Shown one piece after another: positions 23,901 through 35,600 of a DNA stretch of 64,000 nucleotides. Both the position numbers and the translations under genes were made by a program. Position 1 is the stretch's first letter; each line of letters starts with the position of its first letter. The DNA lies in contig NC_135358.1 in the NCBI RefSeq assembly GCF_051622035.1, positions 24,573,501-24,637,500 on the forward strand, read 5' to 3'. The notes under the pieces are model-generated. The model was not told where the DNA came from, did not search any database, and saw nothing but the letters and a program-made list of their open reading frames with translations. Origin of the DNA: Arctopsyche grandis (taxonomy: Eukaryota > Arthropoda > Insecta > Trichoptera > Hydropsychidae).

Positions 23901-26900
23901 GACTCGTCGCAGCTTTGATGAATCATCTCAAACAACCTACGCAAATTATTAACCTGTCAACAGTAAATCCAGCCAATACAGAAAAAGCCCAGCAGACTAA
24001 TATGGAAATATCTGAAGGCCTATTAAATTATGCACCTTTAGGTAAATTCTTTACATTTGATTAAATTTTTATTATACATATGTATACAAATATTCATAAT
24101 TTTTTTTTTTTGATCAGGTTCAGTATCATCTAGTAATCCTAGCGCTCAACAAGCTGACGCGCTCCTCACCATAACTAATAATGGCAGTGGAAATTCAGGA
24201 GGTGGCGGTGGAGGTGGTGCTCATAGACGCACTCGATCAGCAGCATGGTCTCATCACTTCTGCCGTGGAGAAACTTCAGTAGATCTTTCTATTAGGTTGC
24301 CGCATGCAATTCTTCTGCACGAAGTTCAATTACAACCTCATCTTTCGACATTATCGAGTTTGTGTTTCTATTTAATATGGTATAGAATATTTATTATTTT
24401 TACATTTAATATATTAATTGCTTTTTTTTAGCTTGTCCTAGTGCTGTAAGTCTCGAAGTTTGTGCTCAAGGTAGCGTTATGACTCCACTAGGACCACCGC
24501 AGCCTACTGCAGGCATGACTTATATACGTTTGAAATTGGCTAATCCACTGGTCGTCAGTACTGTTTTAGTAAGTCGAACTTATAACCCGAATGATCCTAA
24601 TAAATAAATCATCAACTTTAGAGAAATAAATATATTTTACTGTGAAATACTTTATATATTTTATTTTTATTTTAGGTAAGACTTTATAGACCTAGGGATA
24701 ATTTCAATATGGGACTGTTAAACATACGAATATTGGGTACAGCAGCGTTTACAGCACCATCAGCAGATAAAGTTGAAGAAAAACTAGCTGCAACGAGGTA
24801 ATTAAACTTTTTCAATCGGCGTTAAAATAAATTATTATAATAATTAACACATGAATAATTTTGTTATTATAGTGCTGGATGGGCAGTTTTATTGTGGTGG
24901 TGTTTGTGTGGATCGGAAACGACGTCTCATTTAGAAGCTAGACAACGTGCATCATCTATTCCGGGTCTCGCCGAAGCCACAGCTGGCCTTCTTCTTTCTG
25001 CCGCTACACCTTCGGCAACGCTACGATCACTTCTTCTCGCATTGGGCAGTGAAAGATCGACAGCTTTACGAGTACTGTCATTGATGTTACACAGTGCTCA
25101 TATTCCAGCGCATAGAGGTAAATATAACATCAATTACATATACATACATAGTATTATTTATGTACATTTTTGTAATTCATGTTTTTACTTTATTTTTTAT
25201 TAGGATACCAACCGTCATTCCTTTCTATCAATGCTAAGAGTGCAACAGACTCGGTTTGTGATTTATTATTCCAGCTGTGTACCATTCAAGATGTACACTC
25301 GTCGCAACGAATCAAAACGTTCATTGACTGGTTAAAGAATTGTGGTCAGTCGATGCTTTCGCATGCTAGGCAAAGATCGTCTAACGATCTAATGTTTAAT
25401 ACCAGCTATACTTCGAAGTATTTGAGTCCTGTGTATATTCAATGTCTCGCTTCTGTCCTGTGGTCTATCAAAGAACATCATGTGCAGTACAATTTGAACG
25501 ATATTATCACTAGGGATTTGTTTGATACCATTTACGATTGGCTCGAAATACTTCCAAAATACGCCACCGTTAAAAGATCACTCAACTCAGGTGTGTATAT
25601 TTAATAAATAATGCATAATCGCATTCGTGTAAAATCTTGTTACATTAATATTTGTTTTTTTCAGTCCTTTGTTCTATATGTTATATCAAACCGGAGTTAT
25701 TCACGAGAATGTTGCAAAGAATGAAAATTTTAGTACCCGATGCTTCATCATCATCGAGCACTGTTGAAGCATCTATATCAGACGATAGGTTTGTAGTCAC
25801 TATCTTGATTTGAATCTTGATTTGTCCAAACGACTTAAATTTTTTTTTATTACAGGAAAGATTTAGAAGCTCGTGAAGCTGTAACTGATGATATAAAGGT
25901 TTACCGTGAGAACACTCAATTGCTAAAACCAGTGTCTTTAGAAAATCTTAAACTTTCACCATCTCAATTTATGACTATATCTGTCGCTTGTATGTCTCCT
26001 GAGGCTACAAAAGCGCTCCTGAAATCACATTTATTAACGAGTGTTACTAAAGCTATCGAAAGTATGTTTGAATTAAATGTTTTATTTTAGATTATTAATT
26101 TTATTTACATTATTAATTTATGTAAAATTTTTTTTTAGTATTTTGCACTCAGCAAAATAGCACTGATCAAGATCGTGTATCTCTAACTGATTCCGATAAA
26201 TCTAGAAAAACTGGTAAGATATATTTTTAAAAGCAGCTATTCGTTCGAACTAATTTTAAATGTAATAAAATATATTAAATAATTTTAGACGGACTTATGA
26301 CTTTGGAAATGATGCCTGTTTTGGTTGAATGGCTATCTTATCTTTGCATCGATGCCGAAATAAAAAATTGGCTGGGACGATCAGTGGGATCTATCTTCTG
26401 GAAACCACTTCTTATGATGCTATGCCTTCCATCATCTAAAACTAAGTAAGCTAAATGAACATTTAAATTAATCACTACGATGGTGATTTTTTTTTGTAAT
26501 AAAATTTTCTTTTTAAATTGTAGATCATGGCATAAAAGCGAACTTCACACACAATTAGAAGAGAAAACAATCAAACTGTTTGGCGCTTTAGTATTGTGTC
26601 ACGCTACAAATCAACAATTGTTCGCTAAAACATTGTATGACGTTATCAAATGCCATCCAGAGACATTATCAGGTATTTTTCATTTGGAAGCAATTTAAAT
26701 TTATGTGTCGACTTAAAATAATACTTAATCGTTTGTATAGGCACAGGTTCTCCGATCAGTGGATTTACACGTGGACTCTTATTGAGACTGCTCCTGAGAA
26801 GCGAAAGAATTTCCGTAGCCATTCGAATAAAGGGTAGTAACGAGTCTTACTTCAAAGACGCCAATACATCATTCAACCTTCGATATTCAACTACAAGTCC

Positions 26901-29900
26901 ATTACCACCGAGATATCTTGCCACACATCCATCTCTATATGGTTGTATATTATTGTCGCTGCCCCACCAGACGCAATTGTCCGATATAATATCACAGCAT
27001 CTATTATTGAGTAAGATTTGTTGTAAAACTGATTTAAACATTTATTGAAATTATTTGTTAATAATTTTAATTCGTATGTATAGGTGGTAATACGTGGTCC
27101 GTGAACGAATCGTCGATAACTGTAAATAACATACCGAAAAAGTCTTCAATGATTGGAAATTTCGCTGATGTGATCAGCAATGCCCAGAGTAGCGCCGGTG
27201 CTATTGACGCTTGGGAACTCAGTGTTGCCGCCGCCAATACTGCCAAAGATAAAAGAACTAAAGACGCCAGAAACCTGTGCGCTAAACAGGCCATGTTGAT
27301 GCACAGTAAAAAGAAAGGTTCTCAACGTGGTTCGTCCAGCAAAAAAGATGAATTTTCAATTAATAATCCTTCATTATTCAATTCCGTTAATATACCAGGT
27401 ATACTATATGTATTTAATTAAAAGAATGATCATTTTGTAACAGTGACACTATTTTATTTTAAATAAAATGAATTATTTTAGATTCATTATCATCCAATAG
27501 TATTAAAATATTAGTTGATGGTTTAGATGGCTATGTTTCATCTAATGTAACATTGGGAATGTTATGCTCGGCTACATCATACAAATTTGGTCCACAGCTT
27601 AATATCTCCATCATTTCACCTTTTAATAATCGTAAGTTTCATATGTATACTAGTTTACTAAGATTGAAGGATGAAATTCAATGTATGTAATAAAAATATT
27701 TTTATCACAGCGGACTCTTCAGAACACAGTATTCCACAATGTATGCTCAGTGAAATGCAACCACATCCTTCGCTCCTGGCTACTTTCGTTGGAGCCGGTG
27801 GACTTGCATTATTAGCACGTCATCTACCACCGGTGTGTCCCCCATTACCGCTTTCGATACAGCCTAGCAAAGATTCCACAAATACAGATGAGTGGGTAAA
27901 GTTGGACGATGTCTATGAAGATGTGGCGGAAGCTGGTAGTAGTAGTACTAATGATGAAGCCAGCTCCTTGGTGCCTGCTCATTCATTGGTAGCATTGGGA
28001 TTGTTGCTTCGATTGCCAGGTTACGCTGAAGCTTTGCTGAAAGAAGGTCAAAAAGCTGTATATTTGCTAAGGCTTTTGCTAGGCGTGACAGACGATGGAG
28101 AAGGAAGTAAGTCGAGAATATAAAATTAATGTGCTGTAAATTAATTATGTTTTGAAATAAAATTTATGTGTATTTTTAGAAGATATTATGTCGGTATGTG
28201 GACCCGGACTCGGTACGCTTTCATTCAAAGTGTTGGGTTCGTTGTTGGAAAGTCTGCCACTGTCTACTGATGATGGAATGCTACTTAGGTCCACGTTGCT
28301 TCAGTCGGGAACTTTACGACTTTTATTACTTTGCCTTGCTGTGTTCACTCACCAACAACCTGATTCACCACCTTCAGAGGTTTGTTTTCCATTTTTTTGA
28401 ATTCCTTTTTTTAAATTGTTTTAATTGTATATTGATTTGTAATTGCGTTTTAGACTACACATACAAACGGTTCACTCTCCAAAGCAAAAGCTGAAGAAAA
28501 AAGCAAACTGTATTGGGCCAAAGGTACCGGTTTTGGTACTGGTTCCACTCAGCAATCCTGGAACGTAGAAGAATCACTTTTGAGACAAAAAACGGAGGAA
28601 GAACATGTTACTGTTTTACTTCAGGTAGGTTTTTTTTTTTTTTTTTAGAAATTTTAGTGAACTAATAAAAGATGTATTTTCTGTTTTTGGTTAGTTTATT
28701 TGCATCTTAGGTATAGATTTCTGCCATTGAACATTTTGCACTATAAACTGTAAAAAATTAATTAACTAAATCAATTTTTATATCAGGTAATCGCATCATA
28801 CATTCAACCTGGCGAAAAATGGCAAGTCGGAGAGCAATCGTCAGAATCAAACGTGGAAAGTGATGCTTCGTCATCGACAAGCACAGAAAGTCAACCGTCT
28901 TGTTTACCAACCGAGTTCATTACTATAATTCACCAAAGTGTCCTATTACCAGCTATTTCATCATACCTTAGAAACGATTCAGGTTTTAATTAAACAATAA
29001 TAAATGTGTATCATTATTTAAGTGAATAATTTAACATTGATAATTATTTTTCAGTGCTAGATATGTCACGACACATTCCACTGTATTTAGCTGTTATGAA
29101 AGTGGTACGTGCAGTTATGACCACGCAAGCCTTATGTTCACACGGAGATGGCCCTTCTGTGCCTATTTCATCTTCACTAACAGTCATACCACAACTGCTG
29201 CATCAAATGAGCTGTACTGTAGACACATACGCAAAGAAATTGAAGTTAGCATGATGTTCATACATATTTAGTTGAATTGTTTTTCTATATAAAAAGATTA
29301 TTCTAATTTAAAATGTTATTTAGAATGAACAAAAAGACTGCTTTTTCAAAGACTTACACCCAAAAATCGATTAATTCTAATACAGACGGTTGCGAAGATG
29401 ACGAAGGACTCGCACTACTCATTCCAGATATTCAAGTAAGCATATTAGATTTCTTTTAATCTGACTTCAACTTTTGAAGGATGACTTTAACTTTTGAATT
29501 TTTTAGGCAACGTCTGCATTAATTCAACGCAGATTAGGAATGAGTGATGAAAGCAAGGGCTTAGTCAGTACGTCGCTTATACTCCGAACACCTTCAACTG
29601 CCACGAGAGAGGCGAGATATTTGGAAGTCATGCGAAGGCTTCAATTCGGTAATTATTATGAACTTTATTATAAAGTTATATAAATTTCCCGAAACGTGTG
29701 TTTATTATTGAATGGAATTTTCAGAAACGTTTGAAATGATCGGAGAGTGTCCGGACAATGGATTTAAATTCAACGTTCCGTATCATTTCGAGTCGACTGT
29801 ACGTGCAGCCGGTGAACACAGTCATCCCGCTCGAATGAAACGACTGGCCCAAGAAGCAGTGACATTATCCACCAGTTTACCGCTTTCGTACAGCAGTTCC

Positions 29901-31227
29901 GTATTTGTTAGAACAGACCAAGATAGATTAGATGTTATGAAAGTAAGATTATACTTTTATTACCTCTTTGTTGTTGTTGTTGTTGTTGTATTATTTGACT
30001 TTTGACGTTTGCTTTTCTCAGGTTTTAATAACAGGTCCTTCAGATACACCCTATGCAAATGGATGTTTCGAATTAGACGTTTACTTCCCGATAGACTATC
30101 CTAACACTCCAATGTTAATAAATCTAGAAACGACGGGTAGACATTCAGTAAGGTTTAATCCAAATTTATATCTAGACGGTAAAGTTTGCCTGTCAGTGCT
30201 TAATACTTGGCATGGTCGACCGGAAGAACAATGGAATGCGCAAACATCAAGTTTCTTACAGGTTTGATTTTATTGTTGAATTTTCCATCTCTATTTAAAT
30301 CGGTGAATTGTTATTTTATGTAATTGCTGTTTTAGGTTTTGGTGTCTATTCAAAGTTTGATCCTTGTACCCGAGCCATATTTTAACGAGCCTGGGTTTGA
30401 ACGAAGTCGTGGTACACCTGGTGGAACTCATCACAGCTTAGAATATAATTCTAATATATATCAAGCGTGTGTACGTTGGGCAATGTTAGAACAATTGAGA
30501 AACCCTACGTCTTGCTTTCAACAGGTATGGCATTTACTAATTAGTACTCCTTGTATTCTATAACAAAATAAAAAAAGAAAACAATATAAATCTTTGATTA
30601 TTTCTTTGCTTTGACTAATAGTGTTCTATATAATATTTATTGGACTTTATGCTTACAATGACATTTACACATTGCTACTGGCTTTGTTTATTATCAATTA
30701 TAGAATTTAAAGTTCATACATGATTCAGTTCTTATTTGCACACTTATTCATCGTGTTCTTGTTAATTGTTTATTTAAAATAAATACATTATTATTATTTT
30801 CAGGTAATACAAACACACTTCTGGTTGAAGCGAGATGAAATATGTTCAGTTATAGAAGGGTGGATTGAAGAGTTAGAGAAACAAGCTGGTGATAAAAGGA
30901 CTCAACGTAATATACGTCTCAATATGGTGGCACTGAAGGTTATTATTTATTTGAATTCCTTATTTGCGACGTTACATGTGTGTAAAGTAACGCTAATCCT
31001 TGGTGTATTTTCAGCGACACTATAAAAATTTGCGAGAAGAGCTCGCCAAATTAGCGGTGCCTCCCGGTTTGGAAGATTTAGAAACGCCATTTAGCGCAAC
31101 GTACACAACACGAGATTCGTCAGCGCCATTGGCCTCCCCTCCTGCAATATGTGACCAACAAAATCAGGACATGGAAGTTGATATGGATCAACTGATTAAA
31201 AAAATTGTGTCGGAAGGATGCGAGTGA
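9500..31227 (+). CDS. Bruce: Bruce/BIRC6: giant BIR- and UBC-domain ubiquitin ligase (57 coding exons)
   Basis: Bruce/BIRC6 is a very large inhibitor-of-apoptosis protein that acts as a combined E2/E3, ubiquitinating pro-apoptotic IAP antagonists, caspases and autophagy factors. Fifty-seven coding exons assembled here keep phase across every junction and give 4,757 residues, close to human BIRC6 (about 4,850). Order: N-terminal WD-like region; BIR domain (about residues 277-345) with CFVC, H and C zinc ligands at CX2C-X16-H-X6-C spacing; central region including a Ca-binding-like [15 protein letters not shown] module; C-terminal UBC fold with catalytic Cys near residue 4555 in [20 protein letters not shown]. 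Start ATG 9500 opens the only frame that joins exon 2; stop TGA ends at 31227. Conservation with the family is strong throughout, so the gene looks functional. Exon coordinates are in the sub-entries. Confidence 0.96.
9751..9862. repeat. C-rich (CCCCA)n tract at the start of Bruce intron 1
   Basis: Immediately 3' of the exon 1 donor, runs such as ccccaccccaccccaccccacccc fill 9751-9800 and recur at 9821-9862. The opposite strand has many G4 runs separated by single T, a classic G-quadruplex-capable pattern, with the i-motif on the coding strand. It stands out against the AT-rich surroundings and lies at the downstream edge of the GC-rich exon 1 island. Confidence 0.8.
12217..15217 (+). other. 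Bruce: Bruce exon 7: single 3,001-bp exon
   Basis: The longest exon, about 1,000 codons, uninterrupted from tttcag|ATATAGAACT to TGCAA|GTAGGT. It corresponds to the poorly conserved middle of the N-terminal third and rejoins the family consensus at [54 protein letters not shown] and [11 protein letters not shown]. The internal part is Asn/Ser/Lys-rich and probably disordered. The rest of the gene is broken into exons of 75-396 bp, so one exon this long is distinctive. Confidence 0.95.
15286..20865 (+). other. Bruce: Bruce exons 8-20
   Basis: Exons 15286-15540, 15619-15794, 16005-16186, 16274-16477, 17544-17687, 17762-17920, 17991-18145, 18227-18587, 18666-18877, 18953-19197, 19277-19485 (or 19491), 20065-20208 and 20560-20865. 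Landmarks: [91 protein letters not shown] and [20 protein letters not shown]. The exon 10 donor (16186) is inferred from phase and is the least certain junction. Exon 18 has two in-phase donors six bases apart (caacag|gtgcag|gtttgt), which could add or remove Val-Gln. Intron 11 (16478-17543) contains the tRNA-like fragment; intron 18 (to 20064) shows nothing. Confidence 0.9.
16985..17085 (+). mobile_element. tRNA-derived (SINE-like) fragment in Bruce intron 11
   Basis: GGTTCGATTCC at 17052-17062 is an exact Pol III B-box, preceded at suitable distance by a GGCATGCGACGCGAG stretch that could be a degraded A-box. The T-stem does not pair properly and there is no acceptor stem, so this is not a working tRNA gene. 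The local GC content differs sharply from the intron. A decayed SINE head is the best reading. Confidence 0.4.
20943..25590 (+). other. Bruce: Bruce exons 21-37
   Basis: Exons 20943-21074, 21147-21363, 21442-21592, 21664-21907, 21983-22146, 22219-22306, 22394-22522, 22598-22841, 22913-23163, 23249-23477, 23553-23675, 23748-24041, 24118-24357, 24432-24568, 24676-24797, 24873-25117 and 25204-25590. Family landmarks in order: [136 protein letters not shown] and [19 protein letters not shown]. Exon 33 codes a glycine run before HRRTRSA. All introns are short with consensus GT..AG ends. Confidence 0.92.
25665..29648 (+). other. Bruce: Bruce exons 38-52
   Basis: Exons 25665-25788, 25856-26061, 26139-26213, 26289-26445, 26524-26672, 26741-27010, 27084-27398, 27482-27631, 27711-28106, 28180-28379, 28454-28624, 28787-28982, 29055-29244, 29324-29435 and 29507-29648. 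Landmarks: [98 protein letters not shown] and [19 protein letters not shown], each close to the human protein. Exon 44 contains a Lys/Ser-rich acidic-basic linker that is not conserved. Confidence 0.92.
29725..31227 (+). other. Bruce: Bruce exons 53-57: UBC (E2) domain and C-terminus
   Basis: Exons 29725-29942, 30022-30261, 30336-30524, 30804-30938 and 31015-31227 (stop TGA). The UBC fold runs from [18 protein letters not shown] through [20 protein letters not shown], the active-site stretch [20 protein letters not shown] (Cys near residue 4555) and [19 protein letters not shown]. All hallmark residues of this E2 subclass, including the Tyr-Leu-x-Gly-x-Val-Cys loop, are intact, so ligase activity is expected. 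The final exon is a divergent acidic tail. Confidence 0.95.
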
Positions 31228-32661
31228 TTGTTATAGAATAGAAACAATTTACATACAGGGCAAGTTTACTAAATAGATGAATAATGAAATAAACAAGAGA
31301 AAATTTCGGAATACCCATGGATAAAATATGTAATGTGTAATAAAGATGCATTTATTAATTTTTTAAAAACAGCATACAAATTATATAAACATTTTTACCT
31401 TTAAAAAAAAAATAACCACCCTTTCAAAGGGATCAATTGCTTTTTGGGAAGTGGAAGTATCTGTCGTTTTACAATATGTGTAGTTCCTCTTTATCAGTGC
31501 TTATTTAGTACACTTACATTTGCATCCTCGGAAATATGATAGTTGTTTTTATGAAAATTATATTTTTATCGTTATTTGCTTTAAAAAATTTTTTTTTTAA
31601 GTTGAAATGATTCTATTTTGTGGGATGTTCAGTTTCTTAACAGTATTCATAGTGGTTTTTTATTTGTCTTATCATTTGACATGGAAGTTTTTTTAAGTTT
31701 CTTCATTAAAATTATTATATTCCAGTGAGATTTTCCTCATCACTAATACTATTGAAAATAAAATAAAATAACGAATTGGTTGTATTTAGTCAACGTTGAA
31801 TATTTTAATAATGTGTGAACCAATCTACATGTATGATAAATATGTATTTTTTTTTAAATATAATTTTAAAGCAAAATTTCTCTTTACACTATGTGTACAT
31901 GAACAGTTTGGAATTTATAAGTGAGAAATTTCATTGTGAAAAAATTACCCAAGTTATCTGTTTATATTCAGATAATAATTGTAAATATAACAATATAAAT
32001 AATGTTGTGTTTCATTGTGATTTTTAATGTAATTTGTTTCCTTATTTTTTTTCTTAAGTTGCACCCAAATAAAAATATATATTTAAACAGACGTAACAGA
32101 TACATAAAAAATAAATTCTTTTAGGCCAAGTATATTTATTGCAAATATTTATTGATGTAAATAAACTTAACAATGAATATTGTGTAAATATAAATTTAAT
32201 ATAATAGTTTTCAATTTATTATATTACAAATAAGTTATCCTTATATCCAAAACAAGTGGTTATCAATAATTATTTTTCATCAAATCCAACAATTCTTCCT
32301 ATAATTTACATAGTTACTTTACAGTAAACTTTTAGGGCATTGTAACTCAACGTACGTACGCACGCACAAATTGAAGAGTTATAATTTCTAACACTAAACA
32401 ATACTTAAAACATTCTGTCAACAATTTACAACAAATCGATGAAAACAATAATCAAATTGCCAATTACAAAAAAACAGAAGGAAAAAAAAACAGTTTCTTT
32501 TATCAACATTTTTTATTCTAACTGATTTATATGATAAAATATTTTACATAAAGAACGCATTTTAGTAAAATGATTGTTTTTTCCTAACAATCTAACGCGA
32601 AGTCAAATTTATAAGATTATTCAACAAGTATAAAATAAAAACAATAATTTAGATGTTTCAT
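31228..32661. other. Convergent 3' UTR region of Bruce and WDR20
   Basis: AT-rich, no coding exon. On the plus strand AATAAA occurs at 31288-31293 and 31339-31344, plausible poly(A) signals for Bruce. On the minus strand AATAAA (plus TTTATT at 32512-32517) could serve WDR20. The 70-residue frame at 31815-32027 is low-complexity and unsupported. The two genes end about 1.4 kb apart, tail-to-tail. Confidence 0.6.
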
Positions 32662-35600
32662 TCAATTGTACATGTCGATGTGTTCAAAACGTCTGTCCCG
32701 TTCGAAGACGTGCGAAGCGTCGGGCGCGTCGTTAGACGACGAAGGCAGTCCCGGCCTCGCCCAGGTGTAAACGCCGCCGTCCTGACACGCAGTCAGCAGG
32801 CAATCCTCGCGGAACAGCAGCGCCGTGAGTCGCTCGTGCGCTATTTTCTTAATTACGAGCGGCTCCAACACGGGACAGTCGTCGAAGCGGGGGCACGCCG
32901 CTGTCCCGATGAGTCGTAGGGGATCACAAGCTCCCCGTGCCCCGCAGCCCCCGCACGTACTACTCGCCCCACTCCCGGTGCCGACACTGCCCACGAGTGT
33001 GCTCTTCATCCGTAGCGCCACCGAGTTCGATATGGAATTGTTTTTACTATCACTATTACTGGAATTGCCACTTTTAGAAGTCAAACTAAAATTACGACGA
33101 TGGGAATGGTCCTTGCGGTCTCCGAAAGTGAAGCCGGCTAGTCGTTGCGTCACCGCGCTCAAAGGACCGGGTTCGGTCGCCGGGGCACAGCCGCCTACCG
33201 TGATGTTTACCGTAGATACGTTGTTCACTTTAGCAGTCTTATTTCCTATTTTAGTATTTGTACCGTTGCCGGAACTTTCGACGTTCGATTTATTGCTCAC
33301 AGTTGAATGAGAAGAAGAACTAACTATACTAGATTCACTGACTTTCAGTCCTATTTTATTATTTTTTAAACACTTCACGGGAGGCTTATTGACTACACCG
33401 TTGGTAGAGGACGTTTTTAGATTTGTCGTCAAGTGTGCCGATACCCGGCTCTTCGCTGGTGGGCGCAGTATGTCTTCCGTAACATCCCATAGACAGAGAT
33501 GAGTATCCTGGGATACGCTACCTAATCTATAGCTGACGCCTGGGTTGTCCGCGGCGGACACACGTAGCTCTTCATCCGAACCCGTAGAAGCACCATTATC
33601 ATTTTCAGATAAACAACAAGTATAAGGATCAAACGCTACCACGGAAACCCAAGACTTATGTCCTTGCCCTCGGGCCACTACTCTGCTTTCGTTGAACGAC
33701 CATATGGTAACCAGGTCGTCCTCCCCTCCCACAACTACATATCGACCGTCCGGAGACCAGCAAACACACAAAAATCCACCGAAATACGACCTAGCATGGC
33801 CGATGAGTTCCATCGTGTCGTAATGGAACACTCTGAGGAATCCATCTTGCGAGGCCACCGCTAAATGCGCTCCACACGGCGAGAAAGCAAACTCATTGAT
33901 ACAGCAGCCGTCGGCACCGATCACCCAGCGATATAAAGGATTCCGCGTCGATTTAGTTTTGCACGTGTGAATTGCGTATCCCTCTCCCTGTTTGAACGGT
34001 TGATAGTGAGGTGCAGCTGTTCCGCAGCCGAGTTCTTCGTTATACACATAAAGTTGTCCCGACGCATGAGCTGCCAGGAATAAGTTGCAGGAGCCTGGCA
34101 CCCATCGAATGCACGTAACTCGAGTTTTATCAATGAGCCTCTGAAATAAACGAAAAATATTTTCAGACATGTACATACATACAAATGTATATTAAAATTT
34201 ACTTTTAGATCATTCATTATATTTGTTGAAATATAGTTCTTCCCAACATTGTCGTTCTGTTAAGATTAGATTAGGTCTAAATAAACAATGAAAAATCATT
34301 TCAGTTACATGATAAGATTTGTTCAGTCAATACTGTGAAGATATTTTTGACGTGTAAATCATAACATAGGTTGTGCAAATCATCACAGTTATATAAATAG
34401 GGCATTACCTCGTTTATTTAATCTGTGACCATTGGGGTTAATTCACTCTTATGAGAGCGAATTGACATTTCGGATGGGTCACAAATTAGTAGACACGCTT
34501 TGTCACATCGATAAAAATGTGGACATAGGGCAAATGGAATATTTGAACGGGGAATTGAACGATGCCGAAACGTCTAATAATAATATTGATTCAAGATTGT
34601 GAATTATTTGTTCTGTATTACAAATACCGAGTTTAATCGTAATGTACATATATGTAACAGTCTTGGGTGTATTTTCAATTGTACATAATATAATCCAACT
34701 GGCGTTTTAGGTCATTCATATTCGAATTCAACAAGCAAATACACTTTCAACAATGTGCGCCGGTTGTAGTAGGCATAACAGTTGAGTTGTGACAGCTCTG
34801 ATATTTTTACGAATGCTTTAGAATTTAATAATGCGTTAATATTTCATAGGCATTACGAATGAAGGTAATGAGTACCGTATTGCGATAACTTTAATGATGT
34901 TTTCAAAACAAAAATGTAACTTTTCAACTCAATTTACTAGTCGAGTGACGTTTTCACGAAAACCTAACCAATCCATTTAATTTGGTATCAACTTGTAGTT
35001 GAACTAAATTTTCAGTTGTAATGTAATTCGTCATATGAATCAACTCACGTGAGTTAAATGGAATATATTCCAACTAGTCAAAATATATTACAATTGGAAG
35101 ATAGACTTCAACTGTAACATATTATATACATATATGTATGTATTTTTTTTGTGTTATATTTTTTGACCATTGTGGCGCTTTAGGAATTCCTGTTATGCCA
35201 CAATGGTCTGTTTAGAATAAATAAATAAATAAATATTACATAAATAAATGGAAAAAAAATATAACATGGTTTTCCTCATTGTTTAGAATAAATAAATAAA
35301 TAAATATTACATAAATAAATGGAAAATAGATATAACATGGTTTTCCTCATTGTTTAAAAACAATTTATTGTGATTTATGATGATACTGAATTGCATATTT
35401 ATGTTTACAAGGCTATTCTATGTTTCACTTCGTTTATTAAAGACGATACTTTGTATAGACGTTTGAAAAACGATCGCAAGAATATCAGTGGATATCAAAC
35501 CCAAATTTTGTCAAACGAAAAAGCGAAAGCAGCAAAAGATACGAGGCTTGTAAAAATAAAACACAACTTTTTCGAATATGTAGGAGTGCATAGATGAATA

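Noticed and set aside
34430-34620. Possible extra exon in WDR20 intron 2
   Set aside because: A short open stretch exists but has no splice phase compatible with the neighbouring WDR20 exons, which already join perfectly without it.
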